7,497 bases of DNA, taken from the NCBI GenBank assembly GCA_900754535.1, contig CAAEDF010000265.1, positions 1 through 7,497 of the forward strand. Direction: 5' to 3'. Below the pieces are notes generated by a model. The model ran no database searches. It was given only the letters and a program-made list of their open reading frames with translations, and was not told where the DNA came from. The position numbers and the translations under genes were made by a program. This stretch comes from Clostridia bacterium (GTDB taxonomy: Bacteria; Bacillota; Clostridia; Oscillospirales; CAG-382). Positions 1-7,445 of this stretch are shown here, piece after piece. Position 1 is the stretch's first letter. Each line of letters begins with the position of its first letter.

Positions 1-719
1 AAATAACCGATAAAGACGACATTTCCGCAATACAGGATTCGCTGGCGGACAAGCAGCTTTTCATAGCCGACGGCCATCACAGGTATGAAACGGCGCTCAG
101 GTTCCGCGATTATGTGAGAGAAAATAAAGATATAACGGGCGACGGATGCGATTACATCATGATGACGCTTGTTGATATGGACAACGACGGGCTGGTCGTT
201 TTCCCCACTCACAGGCTTATCAGGGACATGGATATAGATTTTGATTCTCTTCGCGAAAAGTGCCTGCCTCTGTTTGAAATAACAGATTATCCCGATATCG
301 CCGAGGCACAGGCGGTGCTGAAGGAAAATTCCGACGGACATGCCTTTGTGCTGTATACCGGAGGCGAAGGATTTACCCTGCTCAGGGCGAGGAAAGAAGT
401 CGATGATATGCGTATAGACGGAAAGCCGAAGTCTTATTCTTCGCTTGATGTATCCGTGCTTCACTCTCTTATCCTCGAGGGGGCGCTCGGTATAGATAAG
501 GAGAATATGGCAAATCAGGTCAATCTCAGATATACCCGCAGCTTTGACGAGGCAGTTGAGTCGGTCAGACGCGGCGAAAGCGTTTGCGCGTTTATCATAA
601 ACCCCACAAAAATAAAAGAGATAAAGGCCGTAGCGGAGGACGGCGAAAAGATGCCGCAGAAATCCACTTATTTCTATCCTAAGCTCAAGACCGGTCTGGT
701 TATCAATAAATTACTTTGA
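1..719 (+). CDS. DUF1015 family protein, C-terminal part (5' end outside window)
   Basis: The reading frame is open from the window edge (first whole codon at base 3) to TGA at 717-719, giving 238 residues. DUF1015 proteins are, from memory, about 400 residues long, so roughly the first 170 are missing. The recognisable signature is [10 protein letters not shown] at visible residues 22-31, followed by VVFPTHRL further on and a C-terminal stretch ending [19 protein letters not shown], as is usual for the family. The biochemical function is unknown; in many Clostridia such genes sit near serine-biosynthesis genes (serA, serC), which cannot be checked here. A GTG at 114 could be read as a start, but it falls after the HHRYET motif, so the true start lies upstream. 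The stop is 20 bases before the valS ATG, suggesting cotranscription. I am confident of the family and make no functional claim. Confidence 0.88.
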   Translation, partial: ITDKDDISAIQDSLADKQLFIADGHHRYETALRFRDYVRENKDITGDGCDYIMMTLVDMDNDGLVVFPTHRLIRDMDIDFDSLREKCLPLFEITDYPDIAEAQAVLKENSDGHAFVLYTGGEGFTLLRARKEVDDMRIDGKPKSYSSLDVSVLHSLILEGALGIDKENMANQVNLRYTRSFDEAVESVRRGESVCAFIINPTKIKEIKAVAEDGEKMPQKSTYFYPKLKTGLVINKLL

Positions 720-728
720 GAGGCGGCT

Positions 729-733
729 GGAGG
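729..733 (+). promoter_or_regulatory. Ribosome binding site of valS
   Basis: GGAGG lies six bases before ATG 740. It decides the valS start: an in-frame TTG at 716 would add eight residues (MRGGWRII) not expected in ValRS, would overlap the end of the DUF1015 gene, and has no Shine-Dalgarno sequence at the right distance. Confidence 0.85.
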
Positions 734-739
734 ATCATA

Positions 740-3361
740 ATGAAAGAACTTGAAAAAACATATTCGCCTTCCGATTTTGAGGATGCGATATATAAAAAAT
801 GGTGCGAGCGCGGATACTTTGCGCCCTCGGGCAGGGGTACTCCTTTTACGATAGTCATACCGCCCCCCAACGTAACCGGTCAGCTCCATATGGGACATGC
901 GCTTGACGAAACTCTTCAGGACATACTTGTCAGGTACAAAAGGATGCGCGGATTTGACACGCTCTGGGTGCCCGGTACGGACCATGCCGGAATTGCCACG
1001 CAGATAAAGGTCGAGGAATTTCTGCGCAATAACGAGGGTATCACGCGCTATGATCTTGGAAGGGAAAAGTTTTTGGAGCGCGTGTGGGAATGGAAAAACA
1101 AATACGGCAGCCGGATAAAAAATCAGCTTAAAAAGCTGGGATCCTCCTGCGACTGGACCCGCGAGCGCTTTACAATGGACGAGGGCTGTTCAAAGGCCGT
1201 GCGAGAGGTATTTGTCAATCTTTACAACAAAGGCCTTATATACCGCGGTAACCGCATCATAAACTGGTGCCCGAAATGCCGCACGGCGCTTTCGGACGCA
1301 GAGGTTGAATACGAGGAGCAGGCAGGGCATTTCTGGCACATCAAATACCCTGTCAAGGATTCCGACGAATACGTGATCATCGCTACGACCCGCCCCGAAA
1401 CGCTGCTGGGCGATACGGCCGTGGCCGTAAATCCCGACGATGAACGCTACACGTCGCTTGTCGGCAAGACGCTTATCCTTCCGCTTGTCGGGCGCGAGAT
1501 CCCGGTGATCGCCGACGATTATGTGGATAAGGAATTCGGCACCGGCTGCGTCAAGATAACTCCCGCGCATGACCCGAACGACTTCCTGGTCGGTCAGCGC
1601 CACGGTCTTGAGCATATACGTGTGATGGACGACGACGCCACTATAAACGCCAACGGCGGAAAATACGAGCATCTTGACAGATACGAGGCGCGCCGCCGCA
1701 TAATCGAGGACCTTGAAGCCGAGGGGCTGCTGCTGAAAACAGAGGATCACACGCATAACGTCGGCTGCTGCTATCGCTGCGGAACGACCGTAGAACCGCT
1801 CACCAGCGATCAGTGGTTTGTTAAAATGCAGCCGCTTGCCGAGCCGGCCGTCAAGGCTGTTGAAGACGGGGAAGTACGGTTCCTCCCCGAAAGGCTTGAA
1901 AAGGTCTATATGAACTGGATGAACAACGTCCACGACTGGTGCATATCGCGTCAGCTCTGGTGGGGGCACCGCATACCCGCGTTCTATTGCGACAAATGCT
2001 GCAAAACCTTTGTTTCCAAAACCGACCTGTCGGTATGTCCGGACTGCGGAGCGGCATTGCGTCAGGAAGAAGACGTGCTCGACACCTGGTTCTCATCGGC
2101 ACTGTGGCCGTTTTCCACGCTCGGTTGGCCGGAGGACACAGAGGACCTGCGCAGATACTATCCGACAAGCGTGCTTGTCACCGGATATGATATAATCTTT
2201 TTCTGGGTGGCACGCATGATCTTTTCCGGTCTGGAGCATACGGGCAAGGCGCCTTTTTCCACCGTGCTTTTCCACGGGCTTGTCAGAGATTCCCAGGGCA
2301 GAAAGATGTCGAAATCCCTGGGAAACGGCATCGACCCGCTTGAAATAATCGATAAATACGGAGCGGACGCGCTGCGCTTCACGCTTGCAACCGGAAACAG
2401 CCCGGGCAACGATATGCGTTTTTCCACCGAGAAGGTCGAGGCCGCGCGCAACTTTGCAAATAAGATATGGAATGCCGCGCGGTTTGTGCTTATGAATCTT
2501 GACACGGAATTCCTTCCCGATGAATTTAATACCGACGGTCTTTGCGATGAGGATAAATGGGTCGTCTCGCTGTACCAGAAGCTTATAAAAGAGGTTACGG
2601 ATAATTTTGAAGCGTTTGAGCTTGGCGTTGCGCTGTCAAAACTGTATGATTTCATATGGGATATATTCTGCGACTGGTATATAGAGCTTGTCAAGCCGCG
2701 GCTTCAGGACAAAGGCAGCGACTCAAACAAGAGCGCGCAGAAAACACTTATTTATATCCTCTCAAATACCCTTAAGCTTCTGCACCCGTTTATGCCTTTT
2801 ATCACGGAGGAGATATGGCAGACGCTTCCTCATACGGGCGAAAGCATAATGATCTCAAATTATCCGCAATATGATTCTTCTCTTATCTTTGAGAGAGAGG
2901 AAAAGGATATTTTCTGTATTATCTCCGCGATCAAGGCGGTACGTAACCGCCGCACGGAGATGAATGTGCCTGCGTCAAAGAAGGCAAGACTGTATATCGC
3001 CACAAATGACGGCGCCCTGTTTGAAAAGGGAAAGGCATTCTTTGTAAAGCTTGCTTCCGCATCGGAGGTCATCATTATCGGAAAAGACGAAACGGTTGAA
3101 AATTCCGTCAGGGGCGTTACCGATAACGCCACATTGTATATACCCATGCAGGAGATGGTCGACGTAGAAAAGGAAAAAGCACGTCTTTCTGCCGAGCTGG
3201 AGCGTATAACCAATGAAATAAAGCGCGTTGAGGGCAAGCTGGGCAATTCGGAATTCGTTTCCAAGGCGCCCGAAAAAGTCGTCAATGCTGAGCGCGAAAA
3301 GCTTGAAAAGCACAAAGCAACGTATATGAACCTGCAATCTGCGCTCGAAAAGCTGGGTTGA
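740..3361 (+). CDS. valS: Valyl-tRNA synthetase (ValRS)
   Basis: This cytoplasmic class I aminoacyl-tRNA synthetase charges tRNA-Val with valine and edits mischarged threonine. The 873 residues are normal full length. The order is: Rossmann catalytic core with [14 protein letters not shown] (HIGH-type motif, residues 50-53); zinc-type cysteines C177/C180 and C344/C347, plus C417/C420 and C433/C436; CP1 editing domain with TTRPET (216-221) and PAHDPNDF (275-282); the KMSKS loop (522-526); an anticodon-binding helical domain starting near [17 protein letters not shown] (about 570); and a C-terminal Lys/Glu-rich coiled coil (about 807-873) typical of ValRS. All key motifs are intact. The gene follows DUF1015 by 20 bases and no T-box leader fits in that gap, although many Firmicute valS genes have one. 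Any such control must act upstream of the window. A strong terminator follows about 100 bases after the stop. The identification is essentially certain. Confidence 0.99.
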   Translation: MKELEKTYSPSDFEDAIYKKWCERGYFAPSGRGTPFTIVIPPPNVTGQLHMGHALDETLQDILVRYKRMRGFDTLWVPGTDHAGIATQIKVEEFLRNNEGITRYDLGREKFLERVWEWKNKYGSRIKNQLKKLGSSCDWTRERFTMDEGCSKAVREVFVNLYNKGLIYRGNRIINWCPKCRTALSDAEVEYEEQAGHFWHIKYPVKDSDEYVIIATTRPETLLGDTAVAVNPDDERYTSLVGKTLILPLVGREIPVIADDYVDKEFGTGCVKITPAHDPNDFLVGQRHGLEHIRVMDDDATINANGGKYEHLDRYEARRRIIEDLEAEGLLLKTEDHTHNVGCCYRCGTTVEPLTSDQWFVKMQPLAEPAVKAVEDGEVRFLPERLEKVYMNWMNNVHDWCISRQLWWGHRIPAFYCDKCCKTFVSKTDLSVCPDCGAALRQEEDVLDTWFSSALWPFSTLGWPEDTEDLRRYYPTSVLVTGYDIIFFWVARMIFSGLEHTGKAPFSTVLFHGLVRDSQGRKMSKSLGNGIDPLEIIDKYGADALRFTLATGNSPGNDMRFSTEKVEAARNFANKIWNAARFVLMNLDTEFLPDEFNTDGLCDEDKWVVSLYQKLIKEVTDNFEAFELGVALSKLYDFIWDIFCDWYIELVKPRLQDKGSDSNKSAQKTLIYILSNTLKLLHPFMPFITEEIWQTLPHTGESIMISNYPQYDSSLIFEREEKDIFCIISAIKAVRNRRTEMNVPASKKARLYIATNDGALFEKGKAFFVKLASASEVIIIGKDETVENSVRGVTDNATLYIPMQEMVDVEKEKARLSAELERITNEIKRVEGKLGNSEFVSKAPEKVVNAEREKLEKHKATYMNLQSALEKLG

Positions 3362-3412
3362 AAATATTTTGCCGCAGTAAAATCGATGCATGAGATGCAA
3401 TATGGAATTCAA

Positions 3413-3448
3413 ATTCATATGTAAACACCACGATTCCATATGTAAACA
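3413..3448. repeat. 21-bp-spaced direct repeat, CATATGTAAACA
   Basis: CATATGTAAACA occurs exactly at 3416-3427 and 3437-3448, 21 bases apart, roughly two helical turns. The similarity extends leftward as ATTCATATGTAAACA and ATTCCATATGTAAACA. An additional inverted partner, ATATGGAAT (3400-3408), is complementary to ATTCCATAT (3433-3441). It lies in the non-coding gap after valS. The function is unknown; it could be a protein-binding site, a decayed duplication, or chance in AT-rich DNA. Confidence 0.6.
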
Positions 3449-3461
3449 TTGCGATATAAAA

Positions 3462-3497
3462 CGCCGGGTCCTTTTGACAGGGACCCGGCGCTTTTTT
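3462..3497. terminator. Intrinsic terminator between convergent valS and surface-protein genes
   Basis: A perfect 10-bp GC-rich stem (CGCCGGGTCC at 3462-3471 with GGACCCGGCG at 3481-3490) closes a nine-base loop. On the plus strand it is followed by six T residues (3492-3497), a textbook Rho-independent terminator for valS. On the minus strand the same stem is followed by TTTTATAT (from AAAA at 3458-3461), so it can also serve the surface-protein gene, whose stop lies about 100 bases away. The plus direction is the stronger one. Confidence 0.93.
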
Positions 3498-3528
3498 GGG
3501 GCTGTTATTATATGATTTGTTTTGCGAT

Positions 3529-3592
3529 CAAATTACGGATATTAAATATTAGAAGTACTAGATATTAGAAATATCAGATATTAGAAATATCA
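3529..3592 (-). repeat. Tandem 16-bp array starting at the surface-protein stop codon
   Basis: Read on the minus strand, four 16-base units follow each other. Unit 1 is TGATATTTCTAATATC (3592-3577) and unit 2 is identical (3576-3561). Unit 3 is TAGTACTTCTAATATT (3560-3545, 12 of 16 identical). Unit 4 is TAATATCCGTAATTTG (3544-3529, about 10 of 16). The TGA stop of the upstream gene is the first triplet of unit 1. Units 1 and 2 each contain a perfect dyad, GATATT-TCT-AATATC. Because 16 is not a multiple of three, the leading stop triplets fall in all three frames. The role is unknown. Confidence 0.75.
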
Positions 3593-5680
3593 GATACTGC
3601 TCTTTCTTCTTCTGCACACAACCACAGTCATAGCTGCGGCGGCAACGGCAATGAGAAGCACCATCATCGTAACAAGAGTGGTATCGCCGGTATCGGGCGT
3701 CTGAGAAGAATCGGCATCGGAGGAAGCGGCAGGCGCCGAGGAATCTCCGGCAGCGGAAGAATCGTCGGTTTTGGATTCATCAGGCTGAGATTCATCAGGC
3801 TGCGATTCATCAGGCTGCGATTCATCAGGCTGCGATTCGGAACCTGTTGCAGGAATTATCGTGTCGTAATATGTTATTTCCTGCGTAAGAGCTTCGTCTG
3901 CAAAATATGTGTCGCATTTTTCGCAGTACCAGTAGGGAATATTTCCCTTTTCGGTTTCCGTTGCATCTTTGCCCTCGACCGCTGTGATCTTGTGTCCACT
4001 GGCTTTAATCTCAGTGTTTTCAGGCGATATTTCGCGGGTAAGGGAGGAATTTGAGAAATATTTCTGGCAATCTGCGCAATACCAGTATTCTATATTGCCG
4101 TCAATGGTGCAGGTGGCGGAAACGGCATCGGTCTTTGTGACGTTTTTATGACCTGTTGCAGGAATTGACTCGATTTCGGAATAGCCGCATTCGCATTTGC
4201 GTGATCTGCTTCCCTCTTCGGTGCAGGTGGCCTCTTTGTCTACCGTCCAATCGGACATGGTGTGGGCTTCCAGATATGCTTTTGCACCGCATTCGCATTC
4301 AAACCAGTGGGAATCGCTGTTAAAGGAATATTTGGATGAATATTTGTGAATGTGCGACACAAGCCCGCCTTCCGGAACGGGGTCTCCGTTGACCGAAACA
4401 TTGCCCTCGCCGCTGTTATTGACAATAACGCCGTCATTGCTTACGGAAAGGTTGATGCTTCCGGCAATAACGTCAATCGTGTCGCCGGATTCGGCAGATG
4501 CGGCAATATCAGCAACATCTTTGCCGACCGCATAAACCGGCTCACCGTCCGCGGGAGTGTAGAGAGCGGCAACTTCGTCCGCGCCGATGTAATCAACGGG
4601 AGAAATGCTGTAAAGCCCGCCGGTAATTGTCGTCACGGTAGGAGTGTCTTCAGGCTCGTCGTTTGAATATACGGAGACAATGGATTGTGCATCAAAATTA
4701 CCGCCGTTTATAACGTTATCGGAGCTCCTGAAAAGGTAAAGTATGGATTTTCCGGCGGTAATATCCACGGTGCTGCCTTCCGCAGGATCGATAGTTGCAT
4801 AGCGTGTCTGGAATGCATGCAAATCAGCCGTTATCGTTCCGCCCGTTACTAAAACGGGAGTAAACGCCGCATAAACACCCGTGGATGAGGACCGGATGCT
4901 GCCGCTGATAATATTTATCGCTTTGCCGGAGTTATTGGCATATACGGCCGCGGATGAGGGATATGTGCTTTCCTGAATAACGGTACCGCCGTCAAGCGTA
5001 AAGGACCCGCCGTTAACAAATAATGAATGAGAGCCGTTAACCGTGTTTTTTACGGTACCACCCGTAAGCGTAAAGCTTGTTTCCTCACCGTTTATCTGTA
5101 CGGCATATCCGTTTGAAGCATTATTGATAATATCGCCGCCGGATACTGTCGCATTGGCGCCGGCGTTGACAAACAGGGCATAGCCGCTTCTCGGAGATGC
5201 GTTGATAATCGATCCGCCGGATATGGTGCCCACACCGGTGGAGCCGTTTATGTAAACGACCTTGCCGCCGCCGACCGACTCAAGCGTTCCGCCCGCGAGT
5301 TCAAACGAACCGCCGTTTGCATAAATGAGCGTGTTTATGGAGGATGCATTGGAACCGTTTGTTATTTTACCGGTTTTTTCCTCGGAATTATCAACGATCT
5401 TAAGGCTGGATCCCTTAGGAACGGTGATAGAATCAAATGCATCTTTGGTGATGGTAACGGTTTTGCCGTTAAGATCGAGTATAAGCTCTCCCTTGACCGA
5501 GTAAGTATCGGAGAAGCTGGTAACAAGGGTAACATTTTCCGTAAGCTTGTATGCACCGCTTGTGGGAAGCGAATCGGTTTCCGTCCAATCCGTGAATACC
5601 ACATCCTGTGCAACGGCCGAGAAAGGCACAAGCGCAAGTACAAGGCAAACTGCCAGTAAAACGGCTTGCAGTTTTTTCAT
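3590..5680 (-). CDS. Secreted, cell-wall-anchored beta-solenoid surface protein with Cys-containing repeat modules
   Basis: The start is ATG 5680, giving 696 residues; an upstream in-frame TTG (5722) is unlikely because ATG 5680 begins the signal peptide and has the Shine-Dalgarno site. Residues 1-24 are a signal peptide (MKKLQ, hydrophobic core, AVA|Q cleavage). Residues about 45-360 hold roughly ten rungs carrying SGG/TGG/DGG/NGG turns at about 25-residue intervals (near 130, 155, 181, 207, 231, 260, 280, 310, 326, 354), suggesting a right-handed beta-helix. Residues 443-614 form four related modules ending in ATGH/ASGH/ATGS, three with CxC or CxxC pairs after a third Cys and one or two degenerate. 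Residues 617-636 are four QPDES repeats, then a Ser/Ala/Asp-rich wall spacer. The end has TPDTG (661-665), a membrane helix (about 667-688) and CRRRK, a sortase-type sorting signal with T in place of the usual L. No catalytic motif is visible. An adhesin or glycan-binding role is inference only. The gene is monocistronic with its own strong promoter. Confidence 0.9.
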   Translation of the reverse strand: MKKLQAVLLAVCLVLALVPFSAVAQDVVFTDWTETDSLPTSGAYKLTENVTLVTSFSDTYSVKGELILDLNGKTVTITKDAFDSITVPKGSSLKIVDNSEEKTGKITNGSNASSINTLIYANGGSFELAGGTLESVGGGKVVYINGSTGVGTISGGSIINASPRSGYALFVNAGANATVSGGDIINNASNGYAVQINGEETSFTLTGGTVKNTVNGSHSLFVNGGSFTLDGGTVIQESTYPSSAAVYANNSGKAINIISGSIRSSSTGVYAAFTPVLVTGGTITADLHAFQTRYATIDPAEGSTVDITAGKSILYLFRSSDNVINGGNFDAQSIVSVYSNDEPEDTPTVTTITGGLYSISPVDYIGADEVAALYTPADGEPVYAVGKDVADIAASAESGDTIDVIAGSINLSVSNDGVIVNNSGEGNVSVNGDPVPEGGLVSHIHKYSSKYSFNSDSHWFECECGAKAYLEAHTMSDWTVDKEATCTEEGSRSRKCECGYSEIESIPATGHKNVTKTDAVSATCTIDGNIEYWYCADCQKYFSNSSLTREISPENTEIKASGHKITAVEGKDATETEKGNIPYWYCEKCDTYFADEALTQEITYYDTIIPATGSESQPDESQPDESQPDESQPDESKTDDSSAAGDSSAPAASSDADSSQTPDTGDTTLVTMMVLLIAVAAAAMTVVVCRRRKSSI
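3773..3840 (-). repeat. 15-bp in-frame tandem repeats encoding QPDES
   Basis: Four consecutive 15-base units occupy 3781-3840 (plus-strand form CAGGCTGCGATTCAT). The middle two are identical; the outer ones differ by one base (3781-3795) and two bases (3826-3840). A partial unit extends to about 3773. They encode QPDES four times (residues 617-636) just before the wall-spanning spacer. Copy-number change by slippage would keep the frame and only alter linker length. Confidence 0.92.
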
Positions 5681-5690
5681 TGTTTCATGT

Positions 5691-5698
5691 CTCCTTTT
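5691..5698 (-). promoter_or_regulatory. Ribosome binding site of the surface-protein gene
   Basis: On the minus strand, AAAAGGAG ends ten bases before ATG 5680, a slightly long but workable spacing. It lies downstream of the alternative in-frame TTG at 5722 and therefore supports ATG 5680. An ATG inside the spacer (5689) is out of frame and reaches TGA after three codons (ATG AAA CAA TGA), the TGA overlapping the true start. Confidence 0.75.
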
Positions 5699-5742
5699 GT
5701 TTTTGTTGAAGAAAAAAGGCAAATCTATATATTTACATAATT

Positions 5743-5770
5743 ATTATATCATTTTAAATTGATCTGTCAA
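5743..5770 (-). promoter_or_regulatory. Consensus sigma-A promoter of the surface-protein gene
   Basis: Reading the minus strand, a perfect TTGACA (5770-5765) and a perfect TATAAT (5748-5743) are separated by 16 bases in AT-rich DNA. The predicted start is near 5736, giving a leader of about 55 bases with the ribosome binding site near its end. The promoter lies about 47 bases beyond the asd terminator, so the surface gene is an independent unit. Consensus hexamers suggest high basal expression; no obvious operator overlaps them. Confidence 0.85.
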
Positions 5771-5817
5771 GGATAAAAACAAATTAAATAAGGATTTATT
5801 GATTATTTTGATATTTT

Positions 5818-5847
5818 AAAAAAATCCCCTGCTTTTTAAACAGGGGA
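5818..5847 (-). terminator. Intrinsic terminator after asd
   Basis: On the minus strand, TCCCCTG (5847-5841) and CAGGGGA (5831-5825) form a seven-bp stem with a nine-base loop, followed by seven T residues (5824-5818). It begins 12 bases after the asd stop and ends the right-hand operon. Confidence 0.9.
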
Positions 5848-5859
5848 AATTTTAAATCA

Positions 5860-6942
5860 TTAATTATACAGATAACCTTTGCGATATAGGAGCTCAGCGA
5901 TAAGAACGGCGCCGCCGGCTGCTCCGCGCAGCGTGTTGTGGGAAAGGCATACGAATTTCCAGTCGAAAATCGTATCCTCACGAAGCCTTCCGACCGTTAT
6001 GCCCATACCGCCGTATATATCGCGGTCAATACGTGTCTGAGGACGGTTGTCTTCCTCCATATATGTGATGAATTTTTCGGGTGCGTGGGGAAGAGAAAGT
6101 CTTTGCGGTTCACCCTCAAAATCCGACCATGCTTTGAGTATTTCATCTCGGGAGGGTTTTTGAGAAAATTTTACCGCAACGGTTGCAAGATGTCCGTCCG
6201 AAACCGGCACTCTTATACATTGAGCGGATATCACGGGAGAGGAAGCCGGAACTATCACATCATTTTTTATGCTGCCCCAGATTTTAAGCGGTTCTTTTTC
6301 ACTTTTTTCTTCTTCACCGCCGATATACGGGATAACATTGTCGATTATTTCCGGAAATGTATCAAAGGTTTTACCGGCGCCGGATATCGCCTGGAAAGTA
6401 GTGACAAGTACTTTTTCCACGCCGTAAGAAAGCAGCGGGGTAAGCGCGGGCACATAGCTCTGAATGGAACAGTTCGGCTTAACGGCGATAAAGCCCTTTT
6501 TTGTCCCAAGCCTCTTTTTCTGAGACGGGATAATGTCTATGTGCGAATCGTTTATTTCCGGAATGACCATGGGGACATCGTCGCCCCATCTCCACGCGGA
6601 GTTGTTGGAAACAACAGGTATCTCGGCTTTTGCATATGATGTTTCCAGCTCGCGGATCTGATCTTTAGGCATATCGACGGCGCAAAACACAAAATCGCAT
6701 TTGCTTTTTATCGAGTCAATGTCGGATGCATCCGTCACGGTCATGGAAGCAATAGATTCGGGAAGCGGAGATTTCAGTTTCCATCTTCCGCTTACGGCGT
6801 CACCGTACGGCATTCCGGCGCTTCGCGGACTTGCCGCCAGCGCGCTTATCTCAAAATACGGATGATCGCAAAGAAGAGTTATAAAACGTTGACCTACCAT
6901 TCCGGTAGCGCCCACGATGCCGACTTTAAGCTTTTTGTTCAT
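5860..6942 (-). CDS. asd: Aspartate-semialdehyde dehydrogenase, archaeal/fungal-type subfamily
   Basis: The enzyme reduces aspartyl-4-phosphate to aspartate-semialdehyde with NADPH, the branch point to lysine/diaminopimelate, threonine and methionine; it acts in the cytoplasm. The 360 residues are full length. The N-terminal nucleotide-binding loop is GATGMVGQ (11-18). The catalytic cysteine is Cys158 in KPNCSIQ, substrate-site Arg is R244 in QCIRVPV, and the general-base histidine is H251 in SDGHLATV. QAISGAGKTFDTFPEIIDNV (184-203) and the GGEEEK acidic stretch (208-213) are typical of the branch found in archaea, fungi and some Clostridia rather than the E. coli type; this subfamily call rests on memory of the motifs. 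The start ATG 6942 follows the GNAT stop by 15 bases, and its ribosome binding site (GGGAGA, around 6953-6957) abuts that stop. It is the last gene before a terminator; no dapA or dapB follows. Confidence 0.97.
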   Translation of the reverse strand: MNKKLKVGIVGATGMVGQRFITLLCDHPYFEISALAASPRSAGMPYGDAVSGRWKLKSPLPESIASMTVTDASDIDSIKSKCDFVFCAVDMPKDQIRELETSYAKAEIPVVSNNSAWRWGDDVPMVIPEINDSHIDIIPSQKKRLGTKKGFIAVKPNCSIQSYVPALTPLLSYGVEKVLVTTFQAISGAGKTFDTFPEIIDNVIPYIGGEEEKSEKEPLKIWGSIKNDVIVPASSPVISAQCIRVPVSDGHLATVAVKFSQKPSRDEILKAWSDFEGEPQRLSLPHAPEKFITYMEEDNRPQTRIDRDIYGGMGITVGRLREDTIFDWKFVCLSHNTLRGAAGGAVLIAELLYRKGYLYN

Positions 6943-6957
6943 TGGTATCTTTCTCCC

Positions 6958-7431
6958 TTAAATGAGACTTGAATATATTCCCGGCACGCTGCCCTCTATC
7001 ACGACCGCACCGACGCATTTTGAATAAAAATCCACCGGTCCGGCAGACCCGATCACGGCGTAGGCGTATCCCTCGTCACGCATGGCCTCCATACAGCGCA
7101 GTAAAAGAGCTTTGCCGATACCGAGTCCGCGCTTTTCCGGGTCGACGCCGGTCGGACCGAAAAACGCCTTATATGTGCAATCATAGCCGGCAAACCCGAG
7201 TATCTGCTTTGCTTCGGTGTCATAGGCGATAAAGCAGGAGACGGGAAAGCGCGTAAATGCCGTATCAACCTCGTTTGCCCAGCCGTCGCTGAAGTGCTTG
7301 ACAATAAAATCATGTACTTTATGTTTGTTCGGAGTCATAGGCCTGATGATCTTTATCCCTTTTTCTTCAAGGGCGCGGTACAGCGATGTTGAATCAGGCA
7401 GGTCATAAAGCTTAACAAGCATGTCGGGCAT
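6958..7431 (-). CDS. GNAT family N-acetyltransferase
   Basis: The 157-residue protein has the GNAT fold signature. A central strand (SCFIAYD, 65-71) and ILGFAGYD (77-84) are followed by the acetyl-CoA pyrophosphate loop RGLGIG (101-106, R-x-x-G-x-G) preceded by GPTGVDPEK. A helix and the strand YAYAVIG come next, then the motif-B-like GPVDFYSKCVGA (131-142). It should transfer an acetyl group from acetyl-CoA to an amine; the substrate cannot be told from the sequence. The start ATG 7431 is set by a perfect AGGAGG (7444-7439) with a seven-base spacer. It ends 15 bases before asd, so the two are probably cotranscribed. That does not by itself imply a role in amino-acid metabolism. Confidence 0.92.
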   Translation of the reverse strand: MPDMLVKLYDLPDSTSLYRALEEKGIKIIRPMTPNKHKVHDFIVKHFSDGWANEVDTAFTRFPVSCFIAYDTEAKQILGFAGYDCTYKAFFGPTGVDPEKRGLGIGKALLLRCMEAMRDEGYAYAVIGSAGPVDFYSKCVGAVVIEGSVPGIYSSLI

Positions 7432-7438
7432 GATAAAT

Positions 7439-7444
7439 CCTCCT
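7439..7444 (-). promoter_or_regulatory. Ribosome binding site of the GNAT gene
   Basis: A perfect AGGAGG on the minus strand lies seven bases before ATG 7431. It fixes the start and sits immediately after the stop of the presumed upstream gene, consistent with translational coupling in an operon. Confidence 0.85.
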
Positions 7445-7445
7445 G

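Noticed and set aside
114..116. GTG as the start of the first gene
   Set aside because: The frame continues upstream to the window edge and carries the DUF1015 motif [10 protein letters not shown] before this codon, so the gene is cut by the window.
1190..1969. Long minus-strand open frame (259 codons) inside valS
   Set aside because: It is antisense to the conserved editing and catalytic regions of valS, has no recognisable domain, and follows from the GC-rich codon use of valS.
3361..3589. Small RNA or insertion-sequence remnant in the gap between the convergent genes
   Set aside because: Apart from the terminator and the short repeats I see no terminal inverted repeats, transposase fragment or promoter with good hexamers.
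3529..3592. Possible CRISPR array
   Set aside because: The 16-base units are directly adjacent with no unique spacers, and no cas genes are present.
4346..4666. Plus-strand open frame of 106 codons inside the surface-protein gene
   Set aside because: It is antisense to the repetitive region, and its sequence reflects the repeats of the real gene; no ribosome binding site was noted.
5681..5722. Upstream TTG start for the surface protein, adding 14 residues
   Set aside because: The extra residues (MPFFFNKNKRRHET) would precede a normal signal peptide, and the Shine-Dalgarno sequence lies inside that extension.
5938..6639. Plus-strand open frame of 233 codons antisense to asd
   Set aside because: It mirrors a fully conserved asd gene and has a low-complexity Phe-rich product with no domain; treated as a shadow.
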